Below are positions 56,147 to 64,000 of a DNA stretch of 64,000 bases, one piece after another (positions within the stretch are counted from its first letter, which is position 1; each line of letters begins with the position of its first letter). Made by a program: the position numbers and the translations under genes. Origin of the DNA: Pseudalgibacter ostreae. GTDB lineage: Bacteria > Bacteroidota > Bacteroidia > Flavobacteriales > Flavobacteriaceae. The notes below the pieces were generated by a model, which made no database searches, was not told where the DNA came from, and worked only from the letters and a program-made list of their open reading frames with translations. The DNA lies in assembly GCF_042427585.1 (NCBI RefSeq), contig NZ_JBHMFC010000016.1, positions 112,156-176,155 of the forward strand, in the 5' to 3' direction.

Positions 56147-56154
56147 CAAATATA
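56147..56154 (-). promoter_or_regulatory. -7 box for the leftward T6SS arm
   Basis: Minus strand TATATTTG, exact TAnnTTTG, in the 139-base divergent region between tssE and tssB. The -33 is weak. On the plus strand TATATTCG (56179-56186) differs from the -7 consensus by one base and could serve tssB. Confidence 0.5.
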
Positions 56155-56230
56155 ATTTTATTGTTTTGATTAAAATACTATATTCGTAAATTCTTACAAA
56201 CAAATATTTTTAAATTTAAATACAGACAAT

Positions 56231-56686
56231 ATGGCAATGTACAATTATGGTATTGGAGGGAATGAGGTCAAATTAGATGCTAACGAATCTATTGCAGACA
56301 TTCCTTCAAACAGGACGTTATTAGTTCAAAAACTAACCGATGAAGCTCCTGTTTCACCAGAAGCAATACATGGTTTACAGACAGTAGAACAGGTTTTCGA
56401 AAAATTTTCTCCGTCAGTAGAACTGGAACACCAAGACGAAAATGGTAGTGAGATAAAAGAGGTGATGACATTCAAGAATATTGGTGATTTCGACTCTAAA
56501 AAAATAAAATCGAATAGTGAGTTTTTAAGCAAATTGGATATTGAAAAGGAACAGAATATTAAAATTTCCCGCCAACTGTCTTCAAATAGGGCTTTATTAA
56601 AAGCGTTGGAAAATGAAGATTCTAAAAGTGCCATTATCCGAATTCTCGAACAATCGCTCGAGGAGATTAAAAATGCTGAAAAATAA
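56231..56686 (+). CDS. tssB: T6SS contractile sheath small subunit TssB
   Basis: 151 residues. VEQVFEKFSPSVELEHQDENG and the VMTFKNIGDFDSKKIKSNSEF segment are the Bacteroidota TssB signatures; the C-terminal helix (NRALLKALENEDSKSAIIRIL) packs against TssC. With TssC it forms the sheath that contracts to drive the Hcp tube. Eighteen bases separate it from tssC. Confidence 0.93.
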   Translation: MAMYNYGIGGNEVKLDANESIADIPSNRTLLVQKLTDEAPVSPEAIHGLQTVEQVFEKFSPSVELEHQDENGSEIKEVMTFKNIGDFDSKKIKSNSEFLSKLDIEKEQNIKISRQLSSNRALLKALENEDSKSAIIRILEQSLEEIKNAEK

Positions 56687-56704
56687 ACATTAAACCCCCA
56701 AATA

Positions 56705-58072
56705 ATGTCAGAAAAAACACAGACACAAAAGTCCATTATAACTCAGTCTCAAGAATCCAAACAAACTGAAGCTATCGATGCTTTAGACGCTTTAAAAGAA
56801 TATGGCGGATTTGCCTTCTTAGAAAATGTGATTGATGGATACACCAATCTAAATCCAAACAAAAAAGCGAGACGTAATATTTTCCTGAGCGACAATCAGT
56901 GGTCTCATGAACGCAAAAACCTAACCAATAGGTTAACCGTTTGGCTCGATCTTTTAAAAAGCAATAAGAATAGCGAAGAAATGCGTGATATTGCCAAGGA
57001 AAAAGCATTAAAAATTGAAGACATTTTAAACGCCAATATAAAAAAAGCATTAAAACGAACTAATGAACTTGAAACCTCTTATCGATCTTTAGCTTTTTTT
57101 TATAAAAATACAGAAAGCGATAAGGTTAAAAACGTAACGATTGTTAATGCCAGTTTAGATCAGTTAAAAGACCTAGATAATCCTTACTTTATAAACTATA
57201 TAGGGGATGAATTAAAACAAAATTTTGACCGATTAGATTTAAGACAAAATTACTCTTTATTAGTATTACCAGGTTATCTGGGATCAAACTCTGTGCTAGA
57301 CACTTGGTCTAAAATAGCATATGAAAATAAAGCCTGTTTACTTACCGATTTTCAAGACCTGGATTCTCCTGATGATGTGGTCGATCTTTTTTTCAATTCA
57401 AATCATACGGGTGGTGATGTTTACAAATCCAACACCATGATGACCTGTAATTGGCTATTGGGCAGAAAAAAAGACGATGTGGTTGGCGAAGAAGAAAACC
57501 TTTATGTACCACCATCTTCAGCTTTGGCAGGAAAAATCTACAACACCCTAATGTCTCAAGTGGTTGCAGGTAAAAAGTTTGGTGGCCTTAACGACGTAGA
57601 AAGCGTGCGTTTTGATCTTAAAAAAAGTGAAATCTCAGAATTAGAGCGGATGGGCTTGGTTCCCATGGTTAATGAGTATAGTAAGGTTATGGCTTTTTCT
57701 GCAAAAACTTTATTTAATGGGGATAACTTAGGCTTACAAACTTATTCTGTAGTTCGTGTATTCGACTACATTACAAAAGTATTGTTCGACTTTTTAAATA
57801 GAAGGGCTTTTGAAAACTGGACCACTAGAACCGAAGCAGACTTAAGAAGCCAAATCGTAAAATTTCTAGATAGCATACATGGCCCAACAAAGCTTATCGA
57901 GAAGTTTAAAATAATGAAGATAGAACAGGATCCAAATCAAAAAGACAGAGTGCTAATAGACATTCATATCACACCCTATTTTCCTGCAAAAAGTTTCGTA
58001 ATTCAGTTGGATGGGCACAAAGGTGATGGTCCTGAAGAAGCTGTTTGGCAAAGCGAATACAATCAACAATAA
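56705..58072 (+). CDS. tssC: T6SS contractile sheath large subunit TssC
   Basis: 455 residues. Conserved TssC features: ARRNIFLSDNQWSHERKNLTNRL, KACLLTDFQDLDSPDDVVDLF, and the C-terminal DLRSQIVKFLDSIHGPTKLIEKFKIMKI with VLIDIHITPYFPAKSFVIQLDG, which carries the handshake strand. TssB and TssC heterodimers stack into the helical sheath. The hairpin at 58097-58135 after its stop closes a tssBC transcript. Confidence 0.95.
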   Translation: MSEKTQTQKSIITQSQESKQTEAIDALDALKEYGGFAFLENVIDGYTNLNPNKKARRNIFLSDNQWSHERKNLTNRLTVWLDLLKSNKNSEEMRDIAKEKALKIEDILNANIKKALKRTNELETSYRSLAFFYKNTESDKVKNVTIVNASLDQLKDLDNPYFINYIGDELKQNFDRLDLRQNYSLLVLPGYLGSNSVLDTWSKIAYENKACLLTDFQDLDSPDDVVDLFFNSNHTGGDVYKSNTMMTCNWLLGRKKDDVVGEEENLYVPPSSALAGKIYNTLMSQVVAGKKFGGLNDVESVRFDLKKSEISELERMGLVPMVNEYSKVMAFSAKTLFNGDNLGLQTYSVVRVFDYITKVLFDFLNRRAFENWTTRTEADLRSQIVKFLDSIHGPTKLIEKFKIMKIEQDPNQKDRVLIDIHITPYFPAKSFVIQLDGHKGDGPEEAVWQSEYNQQ

Positions 58073-58096
58073 TTTTTAGCACTATATAAAGAGAAG

Positions 58097-58135
58097 ATGG
58101 TCTTTAAAATTTGACGTTTTTTAGACCATTTTTTT
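58097..58135 (+). terminator. Terminator after tssBC
   Basis: Stem ATGGTCT (58097-58103) with AGACCAT (58123-58129), a 19-base AT-rich loop able to pair partly, then TTTTTT. Begins 25 bases after the tssC stop. Confidence 0.75.
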
Positions 58136-58500
58136 CAAAACTAATACACCAATAGTTTAAACATGCCTCATTTTACCTACCCCTATTTACAGAACAATTT
58201 CAGAAATACGGACTATATACCACCGCTAGAAAACTTCAAAGAACCAGTAGTCTTTTGCGCTTCAAGCTTGTTGTTTACCTTATGGATCCAACAGAAAGAC
58301 ACAGACCTACTATGCTAACCACCATATCTACGTAAAAGGAAAACGGCCATTTTAATGCTCTGAAAATGAATTAAACCGCTATGCTATTACACTTCATTTT
58401 ACCATTCTTGAACACCTAAACAGAACTTGCTTTTACCCTTAAATGTTATGTCTTGCCATACAGATGAGAAATCTACACCCTTATTAAAAATCATCACTCA
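58136..58500. other. Gap between tssC and the TssO-like gene, possible gene remnant
   Basis: 365 bases without an intact gene. A 51-codon frame starts at 58163 (MPHFTYPYLQNNFRNTDYIP). In the next frame, coding-like stretches continue past in-frame stops (RKTQTYYANHHIYVKGKRPF, then NELNRYAITLHFTILEHLN) up to about 58440. This looks like one gene broken by a frameshift and nonsense changes, but no family was recognised. A promoter for the tssO group must lie here; none is clear. Confidence 0.35.
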
Positions 58501-58995
58501 ATGAAACCATTAAATTACGTAAAGAGAAGAAAACAGATTTTAATATTCTCTCTATATTTTAGCTTTTTATTAATTATTCTATTCTTATGCAGCTTCCTCA
58601 CTTTATCTACGGCATCTAAAGGCATAAGTCTTTTAAATGAAAAAAAGAACAGTTACGACGCTGTTTTTCATAAGCAAGCAGAGCTCAATTTTCAATTAGA
58701 GGACATCTATAAAAATCTAAACAATTTAAGAAGTAAAAGGCGGACTTTAGTTGAACATAGGGAAATGCAAAAACTTATTTCAGACACCCGCATCATGTTA
58801 GAAAATGATATTGGCAACAATGCCCAAAGCAAGCAATACTATACGCTCTATGAAGCGCTTTTTGCACATTTAAAAGAAATACAATCGATTATGGATGTTT
58901 ATGAAACAGAGGAAAATAGAAGAATCCACAACATAGATCAATTGGAAAAATGCAAACAAAAATATAAAGAGATAAACAACAATAAGTATAATTAA
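58501..58995 (+). CDS. tssO: T6SS transmembrane protein TssO
   Basis: 164 residues: a basic start, one helix (about 13-35), then a periplasmic coiled-coil region with heptad-like leucines (ELNFQLEDIYKNLNNLRSKRRTLV) and a charged C-terminus. This matches TssO, part of the Bacteroidota T6SS membrane complex. It is the first of four genes spaced by 2-4 bases or overlapping, all rightward and all with an N-terminal membrane helix or signal peptide. Confidence 0.7.
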   Translation: MKPLNYVKRRKQILIFSLYFSFLLIILFLCSFLTLSTASKGISLLNEKKNSYDAVFHKQAELNFQLEDIYKNLNNLRSKRRTLVEHREMQKLISDTRIMLENDIGNNAQSKQYYTLYEALFAHLKEIQSIMDVYETEENRRIHNIDQLEKCKQKYKEINNNKYN

Positions 58996-58997
58996 TT

Positions 58998-59444
58998 ATG
59001 GAGTTAAGTGAGAATTCATGGAAGAAAATCCGTTTTACATTAATCTTTTTATGGTCTGCGGGTGTTTTATTTATCCTAATAACCAAGTTCTTCATTACTG
59101 TCCCTATGTTAGAAAGCAAAGAGATTTTAAGTGATATTCGCCATTCAGAACAGATATTAACAGCTCAAAAACAGTATGCATCAAGAGTAGTTGCTATTCA
59201 TGACACCATAAAAACAATAGCATTTGAAATTAATCAAGTCCAGAAATTAGACGACATAAAAAGAGACATCTATGCTCTTGAAGATATTTACAAAATTAAC
59301 AATAGAAACAATAAATATCTTTTTGGAATACAAGCTTCACGCATCTTGAAAATTTATTTTGATAGCAATGAGGCTTTAAACAAGTCTATAAAAAACAATC
59401 AATTAATTGAGAGAAATCTAAATGAATGTAAAGCAAACCTTTAA
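58998..59444 (+). CDS. Second TssO-like T6SS membrane-complex protein
   Basis: 148 residues, same plan as the preceding protein: one helix (about 14-34) then a periplasmic helical, probably coiled-coil, domain (HSEQILTAQKQYASRVVAIHDTIK, FEINQVQKLDDIKRDIYALEDIY). It starts 2 bases after tssO. I take it as a paralogue of TssO, or the equivalent of another small complex component; similarity in sequence is low and the call rests on layout and position. Confidence 0.5.
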   Translation: MELSENSWKKIRFTLIFLWSAGVLFILITKFFITVPMLESKEILSDIRHSEQILTAQKQYASRVVAIHDTIKTIAFEINQVQKLDDIKRDIYALEDIYKINNRNNKYLFGIQASRILKIYFDSNEALNKSIKNNQLIERNLNECKANL

Positions 59445-59447
59445 ACT

Positions 59448-60386
59448 ATGACAAATAAAAACAAAATCCTTTTACTCACTGCGCTCCTACTCGCCTCACT
59501 TTTGATTATCTTTTTTAGCTTCTATCAATTCAATTCAAAGTTAAAAAACTTAGATTTTCACATATTCGATTCAAATGACAACAATCATTACGAACAAAAC
59601 GAAGTGTTAGAGTTTTTTATAAACGACTCCTCTGCTATAAGAGACAAGACACTCATTTGGCATTTTGGCAATGGCGATACACTTCGTCGAAATCAAAATA
59701 TAAAATATAAATATAAAGAACCTGGGAAATATTTAGTAACCGTTAATATAGACAATACCAATAAAATCTCTAAATACATTAAAGTTATTTCTACAAAAGA
59801 ACGAAACGTTATAGATTCCATTCCAAAACTTTTTGGTCCTGATGATGGCTATGTTGGCGAAGAATTAGTGTTTACATCTCAAGGCCCCGGAATAGAAACA
59901 TGGTATTGGGAGTTTGGAGAAACAGGCTCGGTAGATTCTTATGAAAAACAAACCGTATATGTGTATACAGACCCAGGAGTTTATAACGTTAAACTCACGA
60001 CCAATACCACACAATACCCCTTATACCATACCATAAGAATAATGTCTCGCTTTGAGAAGTTTGAAGGCATGGTAACACAGGACTCTCTTGCATTAGCAGA
60101 AAATGACATCAAAAAACACCTGCAAGCTTTAGCAGATACAGATGTTTCTGACAGAAAGACTTTTAACGAGCTTTTTAATTATATTAAAAACACCTATACC
60201 TGTGGTGCTGCCAATGAAGTGGTGGTGGTTATTAATGACAATAAATACAATGATTTATACAGCTTTTGCCAAGGACTACATTATCTAGATAGCAAACGCA
60301 ATCAGAAAATAAACATTAACAAGATAGAATTAGAGACTTTTAAATGTATTAAGAGAATTAATGTAACCCAAAGCATGTTGAAATGA
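59448..60386 (+). CDS. tssP: T6SS-associated membrane protein with PKD domains, probable TssP
   Basis: 312 residues: a short basic start and one helix (about 7-25), then two PKD-like immunoglobulin folds. The first (about 45-122) has LIWHFGNGDTLRRNQNIKYKYKEPGKYLVTVNI; the second (about 140-200) has ETWYWEFGETGSVDSY and VYTDPGVYNVKLTT. A mixed C-terminal domain with two cysteine-bearing stretches (TYTCGAANEVVVVIN) follows. The periplasmic PKD folds fit a connector in the membrane complex. Its position between the TssO-like genes and tssR suggests TssP. It overlaps the tssR start by 4 bases. Confidence 0.6.
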   Translation: MTNKNKILLLTALLLASLLIIFFSFYQFNSKLKNLDFHIFDSNDNNHYEQNEVLEFFINDSSAIRDKTLIWHFGNGDTLRRNQNIKYKYKEPGKYLVTVNIDNTNKISKYIKVISTKERNVIDSIPKLFGPDDGYVGEELVFTSQGPGIETWYWEFGETGSVDSYEKQTVYVYTDPGVYNVKLTTNTTQYPLYHTIRIMSRFEKFEGMVTQDSLALAENDIKKHLQALADTDVSDRKTFNELFNYIKNTYTCGAANEVVVVINDNKYNDLYSFCQGLHYLDSKRNQKININKIELETFKCIKRINVTQSMLK

Positions 60387-62773
60387 AACATATCAAACTC
60401 AAAACTAATCTCCTATTTTTAGCATCTTTTATGTCATTAGTTTTTTATAATGGCGTATCTGCGCAAGTTTCTAAATATGAAAAAATAGAAAAAGTAGGCA
60501 GAACTAGTTTCAATTACTCCAATGAGAATACAAATAAGAAAAAACTAAAAAAAGACAAGAATATTTTAGTAATATACTCTGATAGAGCTGATAATTCTGG
60601 CTATGCAGACCCACATTTACAGGTAAAAGAAAGCACCCAAGAATTCTTAAAGCCTTATTTTGTTATAGATTCCAAAACTGACGCCTATGAAATAGTAGTT
60701 GCAGACTCTACTTTAATAGGAAAACCTAAAGGACTATTCTCTTTTTTAATGGGTAAGAACTATCATTTTACAGACACCAAGGCACTTCATTATATGGGGT
60801 GGCTACCCAAAAAACATACTTTAGAGTATAAAAGTGCCTTAATTAGCGAAATAAACAACAAACCTTTAAAATACAAAATAGGTGTTGATAATTTAAAAGG
60901 ACTTACCGAATTAAACAAAGCATTTGAAGACGACAGCATTAAGGTGTTTAAAGATCCCTTTTTTAAAAAGAAGTCAATTAAAAAATTAGCTTTAAATCAA
61001 ACCGCATATGCTTACAAATACAACGAGACAGGCAACGCTGTGCTTATATCAAATTCGCCCACTATAACCGATACAACTTCGCAGGTTATCGGCTGGGTGC
61101 CAACGGGCTTAATTAGCCCTATAGGCCAAGGCCACGTTTACAGCTTACCACAACACAATAGAACGCTAGTTATAAAAGAGTGTGACACATTACATTTGCA
61201 CAGCAGTGACATCCATTCAGACTACCTTTATGATGTATCCCTTAACAAGCCTGGAACAACCCTAAACCCTATCACTAAAGTTCCTTTGTATGTCTGGGAT
61301 TACAAACAAAACGTACTGATAAACGTAAAAGGAAATGATCTTTTAATTTCTGAAGGCAACAGACTAGAACATGAGAGCAAAACCATGAACTTTCATTTTG
61401 TTTTTGGAGATCAGGAAAAACATTACCTAAAGCCACTAATTAATGCTTTACAAAACTTAGGTTTATTCTTTGCTGAGCACAAAGAATTCAACTATACATT
61501 TTCGGCCATATGCACAAGCAATAAAACGTCTTTCATTTTACCAAAAACCACATCGTTTGCCAAATGGTTAGATTTTATAAAAACCATAGTAGAAGATGGG
61601 AAAGAAAAAGAGACATTAATGGCACAAGGCCGTTTAGATTTAGGACAGGCTATAACACTTTCCATGGGCCATACCGTGGAAGATGAAAAAAATTTTGAAA
61701 ACAATTTTTTTATTATTGCTGGCAGTCAAGATATAAACATTTTGCACAAACAAGAGAACATCATTAAAGATATGGCCTTAAAATCGTCCAAATTATTATT
61801 TGTTCAGTTGCAAAACAAAACGCTTGATAAATACCAAGACAATCTACTTCTCGCTAAAGAAACGATGTCTAAAACAGCAGCTTATTACAATAAATTTATT
61901 GAAAATTATATTATAGACAACGATTTTTTAATTAACAAAAGCAGCTTAAAGAATATTCATTCAGAAAATAGTAATATTTATATTTACGATGCTCCTAAAA
62001 ACAGTTTGTTTAACGGAGGCATTGTTTTTCCAAGCATCAATGAAACTATTGGATCTAAAGCCCTTAGTATAGCCTTGGATTCTGTGCTTAGCAACACTAT
62101 TAAGACTAATGAAAAGCTAATTTCATCCTTAAATAAATATGAAAGAAAACTAGGGGTTTTAAGGTCTAAACCCTCAAGCTTTTTGAAATGCATTTCCAAA
62201 TCAGACAGTTTAAATATAAATAGAAGCCACCCTAATGATGTCTATTATAGAACAGCGCAATTAAATAATGCCACTATCAATCCTTTAGAAAAAGGATATG
62301 AAATGACCAAGACAGAACTTATTGCCCTCATAGAAAATTACAGAACATTGGTGCCTAGATTTTCTACATCTAAAACATCTGCTTTAAAAAACAAAATCCC
62401 TTTTAATGAACTGTCACCAGCTCACAATCTGGTTCAGAAAGATGAACTGACTAAAAGAAACAGAAGAAAATTAAATAAAATTTACAGAAAACAGGTTAGA
62501 GGAATCAATAAGGCTTTTAAGAGAAAAGTTATTTACAACAATGAAAAATTATCTAAATTATTTTTTTACAAAACCGGTATTAAAGTAAAAGACGACTTTA
62601 ATAATTATGAAAGTTTTAGAATAAAAAGACAAAAGACAATCAAAAAAGGTTTTAACGCCTTTTACTTTGACGCTCTTAATAAGGTTGATGCTTTAGAAAA
62701 AGCCTTCTTAGATAATGACTTACAGCAACTCGAAACCGACGTGTATTTTATTCCTGAAAAGCTATTGCTTTAG
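60383..62773 (+). CDS. tssR: T6SS membrane-complex protein TssR
   Basis: 796 residues with a signal peptide (about 1-28, ending VSAQ) and no other membrane helix. An N-terminal region with SH3-like strands (KNILVIYSDRADNSGYADPHLQVKES) is followed near 335-500 by a von Willebrand A-like region (MNFHFVFGDQEKHYLKPLINAL, NNFFIIAGSQDINIL) that lacks a clear metal-binding DxSxS, then a helical basic C-terminus. This is TssR, the large periplasmic component found only in Bacteroidota T6SS. The terminator at 62856-62888 ends the tssO-tssR unit. Confidence 0.78.
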   Translation: MKHIKLKTNLLFLASFMSLVFYNGVSAQVSKYEKIEKVGRTSFNYSNENTNKKKLKKDKNILVIYSDRADNSGYADPHLQVKESTQEFLKPYFVIDSKTDAYEIVVADSTLIGKPKGLFSFLMGKNYHFTDTKALHYMGWLPKKHTLEYKSALISEINNKPLKYKIGVDNLKGLTELNKAFEDDSIKVFKDPFFKKKSIKKLALNQTAYAYKYNETGNAVLISNSPTITDTTSQVIGWVPTGLISPIGQGHVYSLPQHNRTLVIKECDTLHLHSSDIHSDYLYDVSLNKPGTTLNPITKVPLYVWDYKQNVLINVKGNDLLISEGNRLEHESKTMNFHFVFGDQEKHYLKPLINALQNLGLFFAEHKEFNYTFSAICTSNKTSFILPKTTSFAKWLDFIKTIVEDGKEKETLMAQGRLDLGQAITLSMGHTVEDEKNFENNFFIIAGSQDINILHKQENIIKDMALKSSKLLFVQLQNKTLDKYQDNLLLAKETMSKTAAYYNKFIENYIIDNDFLINKSSLKNIHSENSNIYIYDAPKNSLFNGGIVFPSINETIGSKALSIALDSVLSNTIKTNEKLISSLNKYERKLGVLRSKPSSFLKCISKSDSLNINRSHPNDVYYRTAQLNNATINPLEKGYEMTKTELIALIENYRTLVPRFSTSKTSALKNKIPFNELSPAHNLVQKDELTKRNRRKLNKIYRKQVRGINKAFKRKVIYNNEKLSKLFFYKTGIKVKDDFNNYESFRIKRQKTIKKGFNAFYFDALNKVDALEKAFLDNDLQQLETDVYFIPEKLLL

Positions 62774-62855
62774 CAACAAGACCTTGCTCTATAAAAAAGC
62801 AAGACACAGGATTTAAAGCACTAGAAAACACTCACTTTACTTCCTAAATCACTTT

Positions 62856-62888
62856 AACCCAGTCTACCAAGCGCTAAGACTGGGTTTT
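62856..62888 (+). terminator. Terminator after tssR
   Basis: Perfect 9-base stem AACCCAGTC (62856-62864) with its complement (62878-62886), 13-base loop, then a run of T to about 62892. It separates tssR from hcp. Confidence 0.9.
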
Positions 62889-62913
62889 TTTATATGATTT
62901 TTTTTATAAATAT

Positions 62914-62944
62914 TTTATATTGTAATATAATTTCTATACATTTG
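62914..62944 (+). promoter_or_regulatory. Dedicated promoter for hcp (tssD)
   Basis: TTTA (62914-62917), 19 bases, TACATTTG (62937-62944), an exact -7 match. The predicted start near 62949 leaves an unusually long leader of about 215 bases before the hcp ATG. The region 62774-63164 contains only this promoter, the tssR terminator and the AT-rich leader. Confidence 0.65.
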
Positions 62945-63164
62945 TAGTATTAAGACAACGTTTTAGAATTTTTCTCTTTTTTCCAAAATAAGACCATGTC
63001 CATTAGGAAGTTTTAGACCAAGGGCCTAAATGCAGATTGAGAAACGTTCAAAAAAAACATTTTTTTTGATGCTTTCTCTTTTTTTTTATACTAGTCAGAA
63101 ACTTAAGAAAAGCTTTAAAGTCTTAAAAAAACCGTTTAATTTAATTTTTAAAAACCAATTTATT

Positions 63165-63563
63165 ATGGGTTCATTTAGAGCAGATTTTAGTTTCGGCGGT
63201 AAAGTATTTGACGTGCTTTACTCCAATTACGAATTTAGTAGAAATACAGATTCAAAGGGCAAACCATCTTCCAACGTTACAGGTGGCCGCGTAGAATTGA
63301 TCATAGAATCTACAGAAGACACTTCTGTAATCGAGGCTATGGTGAACAGCCAGTTCAAGCCGGTTGAAGGCAAGATCACCTTCAAGAAAACCGACGAGGA
63401 TGCCAAGATGAAGGAAGTGGAGTTTAAAAACGCCTACATTGTATATTTCAAAGAGACTTTGGACGTAAACAATGATGTGCCCATGACCATTAAAGTAACC
63501 TTCTCTGCAGAAGAAATTACGGTGGGCACGGCATCTTTATTGAACCGTTGGCCAAACGCATAA
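63165..63563 (+). CDS. tssD: T6SS tube protein TssD (Hcp), Bacteroidota type
   Basis: 132 residues from the ATG at 63165. The start MGSFRADFSFGGKVFDVLYSNYEFSRNTDSKGKPSSNV, with GGRVELIIESTEDTSVIEAM and the FKNAYIVYFKETLDVNNDVPMTIKVTFSAEEI end, is the Bacteroidota Hcp family. Six copies form rings that stack into the tube fired through the envelope. The open frame extends 45 codons upstream but that part is lysine and phenylalanine rich leader and does not fit the family. The middle of the gene has more G and C at third positions (AAGACC, GTGAAC) than neighbours, as in highly expressed genes. Confidence 0.92.
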   Translation: MGSFRADFSFGGKVFDVLYSNYEFSRNTDSKGKPSSNVTGGRVELIIESTEDTSVIEAMVNSQFKPVEGKITFKKTDEDAKMKEVEFKNAYIVYFKETLDVNNDVPMTIKVTFSAEEITVGTASLLNRWPNA

Positions 63564-63608
63564 GATAAATAAGCGAGTACTATTAAGCCACTTATCTATT
63601 ATGATACT

Positions 63609-63642
63609 AGCCTTCAAACAGTACTTTTGGAGGCTTTTTTTT
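63609..63642 (+). terminator. Terminator of hcp
   Basis: Stem AGCCTTCAAA (63609-63618) with TTTGGAGGCT (63626-63635), one G-U pair, then seven T. Forty-six bases after the hcp stop, so hcp is monocistronic. Confidence 0.85.
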
Positions 63643-63665
63643 AAGGGTCCCTCCCTACCAAATAT

Positions 63666-63858
63666 ATGGTCAACCTAGACCATGATATATAGGGTGCCGC
63701 CCAAAAACAAGAAGACGTGATAACCTACAAGATAGAACCTATTTTAAACGACCATTATTACGACTTTTAAACGACCATTATTACGACAACATTCCTTATG
63801 CCATTGCTATGGTGTCTCAATATAAAAAGCCCAATATCCCAAACCCCAGATCAATCTA
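63666..63858 (+). pseudogene. Broken small gene between hcp and vgrG
   Basis: Reading from the ATG at 63666 gives MVNLDHDI, a TAG at 63690-63692, then in the same frame GAAQKQEDVITYKIEPILND and HYYD up to 63764. There a perfect 23-base tandem copy (63765-63787) shifts the frame to an immediate stop. Deleting one copy restores the frame into NIPYAIAMVSQYKKPNIPNP and RSI with a stop at 63858, a protein of about 63 residues if the TAG was once CAG. I do not recognise the family. It stands 103 bases after the hcp stop and 31 before vgrG. Confidence 0.55.
63742..63787. repeat. Perfect 23-base tandem duplication
   Basis: 63742-63764 and 63765-63787 are identical (TTTTAAACGACCATTATTAC then GAC). 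The unit is not a multiple of three, so it breaks the small gene it lies in; loss of one copy would mend that frame. Confidence 0.95.
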
Positions 63859-63888
63859 ACACATTTAGTGCCACCTACATATAAAAGT

Positions 63889-64000
63889 TATGATATCAAA
63901 GACTCCTGAGAACAAACAGATCAGTATTAACGGAAAGTTCATTAGTGGCTTTAAGCACATCGAAATTTCACAAAAGATAAACGACCACCACCGTTTTGAA
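63889..64000 (+). CDS. tssI: T6SS spike protein TssI (VgrG), N-terminal fragment
   Basis: An ATG at 63889 opens a frame to the window end (37 codons): MISKTPENKQISINGKFISG then FKHIEISQKINDHHRFE. The last stretch matches the first strands of VgrG proteins, where the spike hub begins with a pattern of the type lelsQ.iN.HH.Fel. VgrG trimers cap the Hcp tube and carry effectors. The rest of the gene, and any effector and immunity genes, lies outside the window. Confidence 0.75.

Noticed and set aside
63030..63164. Upstream extension of the hcp frame by 45 codons
   Set aside because: Lysine and phenylalanine rich, unlike any Hcp N-terminus; explained as untranslated leader after the promoter at 62914-62944.
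1..64000. CRISPR arrays, tRNA or rRNA genes, prophage
   Set aside because: No regularly spaced repeats, no cloverleaf with a CCA-type end and no rRNA motifs were seen; the phage-like genes present are T6SS parts.

Overview
This window comes from the chromosome of a member of Bacteroidota, almost certainly family Flavobacteriaceae. The evidence is AT-rich DNA, promoters of the Bacteroidota type (TTTG, about 19 bases, TAnnTTTG), and flavobacterial hallmark genes: the giant T9SS translocon SprA, the gliding protein RemB, alternative complex III (ActABCDEF) joined to a caa3-type oxidase, and a Bacteroidota-type (subtype iii) type VI secretion system. No tRNA, rRNA, CRISPR array or intact transposase was found.

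Layout. (1) 1-3502: leftward tripartite efflux operon: truncated periplasmic adaptor, two MacB/FtsX-type permeases, one ATPase. (2) 3601-9143: leftward cytochrome oxidase accessory and subunit cluster: small CxxC membrane protein, DUF420 protein, Sco copper chaperone, a Sco-like protein without the cysteines, oxidase subunit IV, two subunit III genes, heme O synthase. (3) 9244-21056: remB, a TonB-type protein, VanZ-like protein, gcvH, sprA, ruvA, a neighbourhood tying gliding and type IX secretion to housekeeping genes. (4) 21117-29024: malic enzyme with a PTA domain, an outer membrane barrel protein with a probable POTRA-like front (the only rightward gene here), a GAF histidine kinase, queG, ruvB. 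(5) 29433-41315: respiratory operon actABCDEF-ctaCD read leftward from one good promoter. (6) 41486-47950: SPOR protein, a decayed inverted-repeat element, a DUF4168 protein, then rimP-nusA-infB with a hairpin leader. (7) 48361-64000: the T6SS locus. Leftward arm tssE-tssF-tssH-tssG-tssN-tssK; rightward arm tssB-tssC, then two TssO-like proteins, a PKD-domain protein, tssR, tssD (Hcp), a broken small gene and the first codons of tssI (VgrG).

How the parts work together. Electrons from quinol pass through ActA-F to the caa3 oxidase (CtaC, CtaD, subunits III and IV), whose copper and heme cofactors are supplied by Sco and CtaB/CyoE. The T6SS arms encode a contractile sheath (B/C), tube (D), spike (I), baseplate (E, F, G, K), recycling ATPase (H) and the Bacteroidota-specific membrane complex (N, O, P, R). 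The machine itself is a known type; the less ordinary points are a small gene between hcp and vgrG broken by a 23-base tandem duplication, the doubled TssO-like gene with no visible TssQ lipoprotein, the hairpin leader of rimP-nusA-infB, a helix-hairpin-helix tail on ActC, a Sco-like protein lacking its metal ligands, and a MITE-like element.
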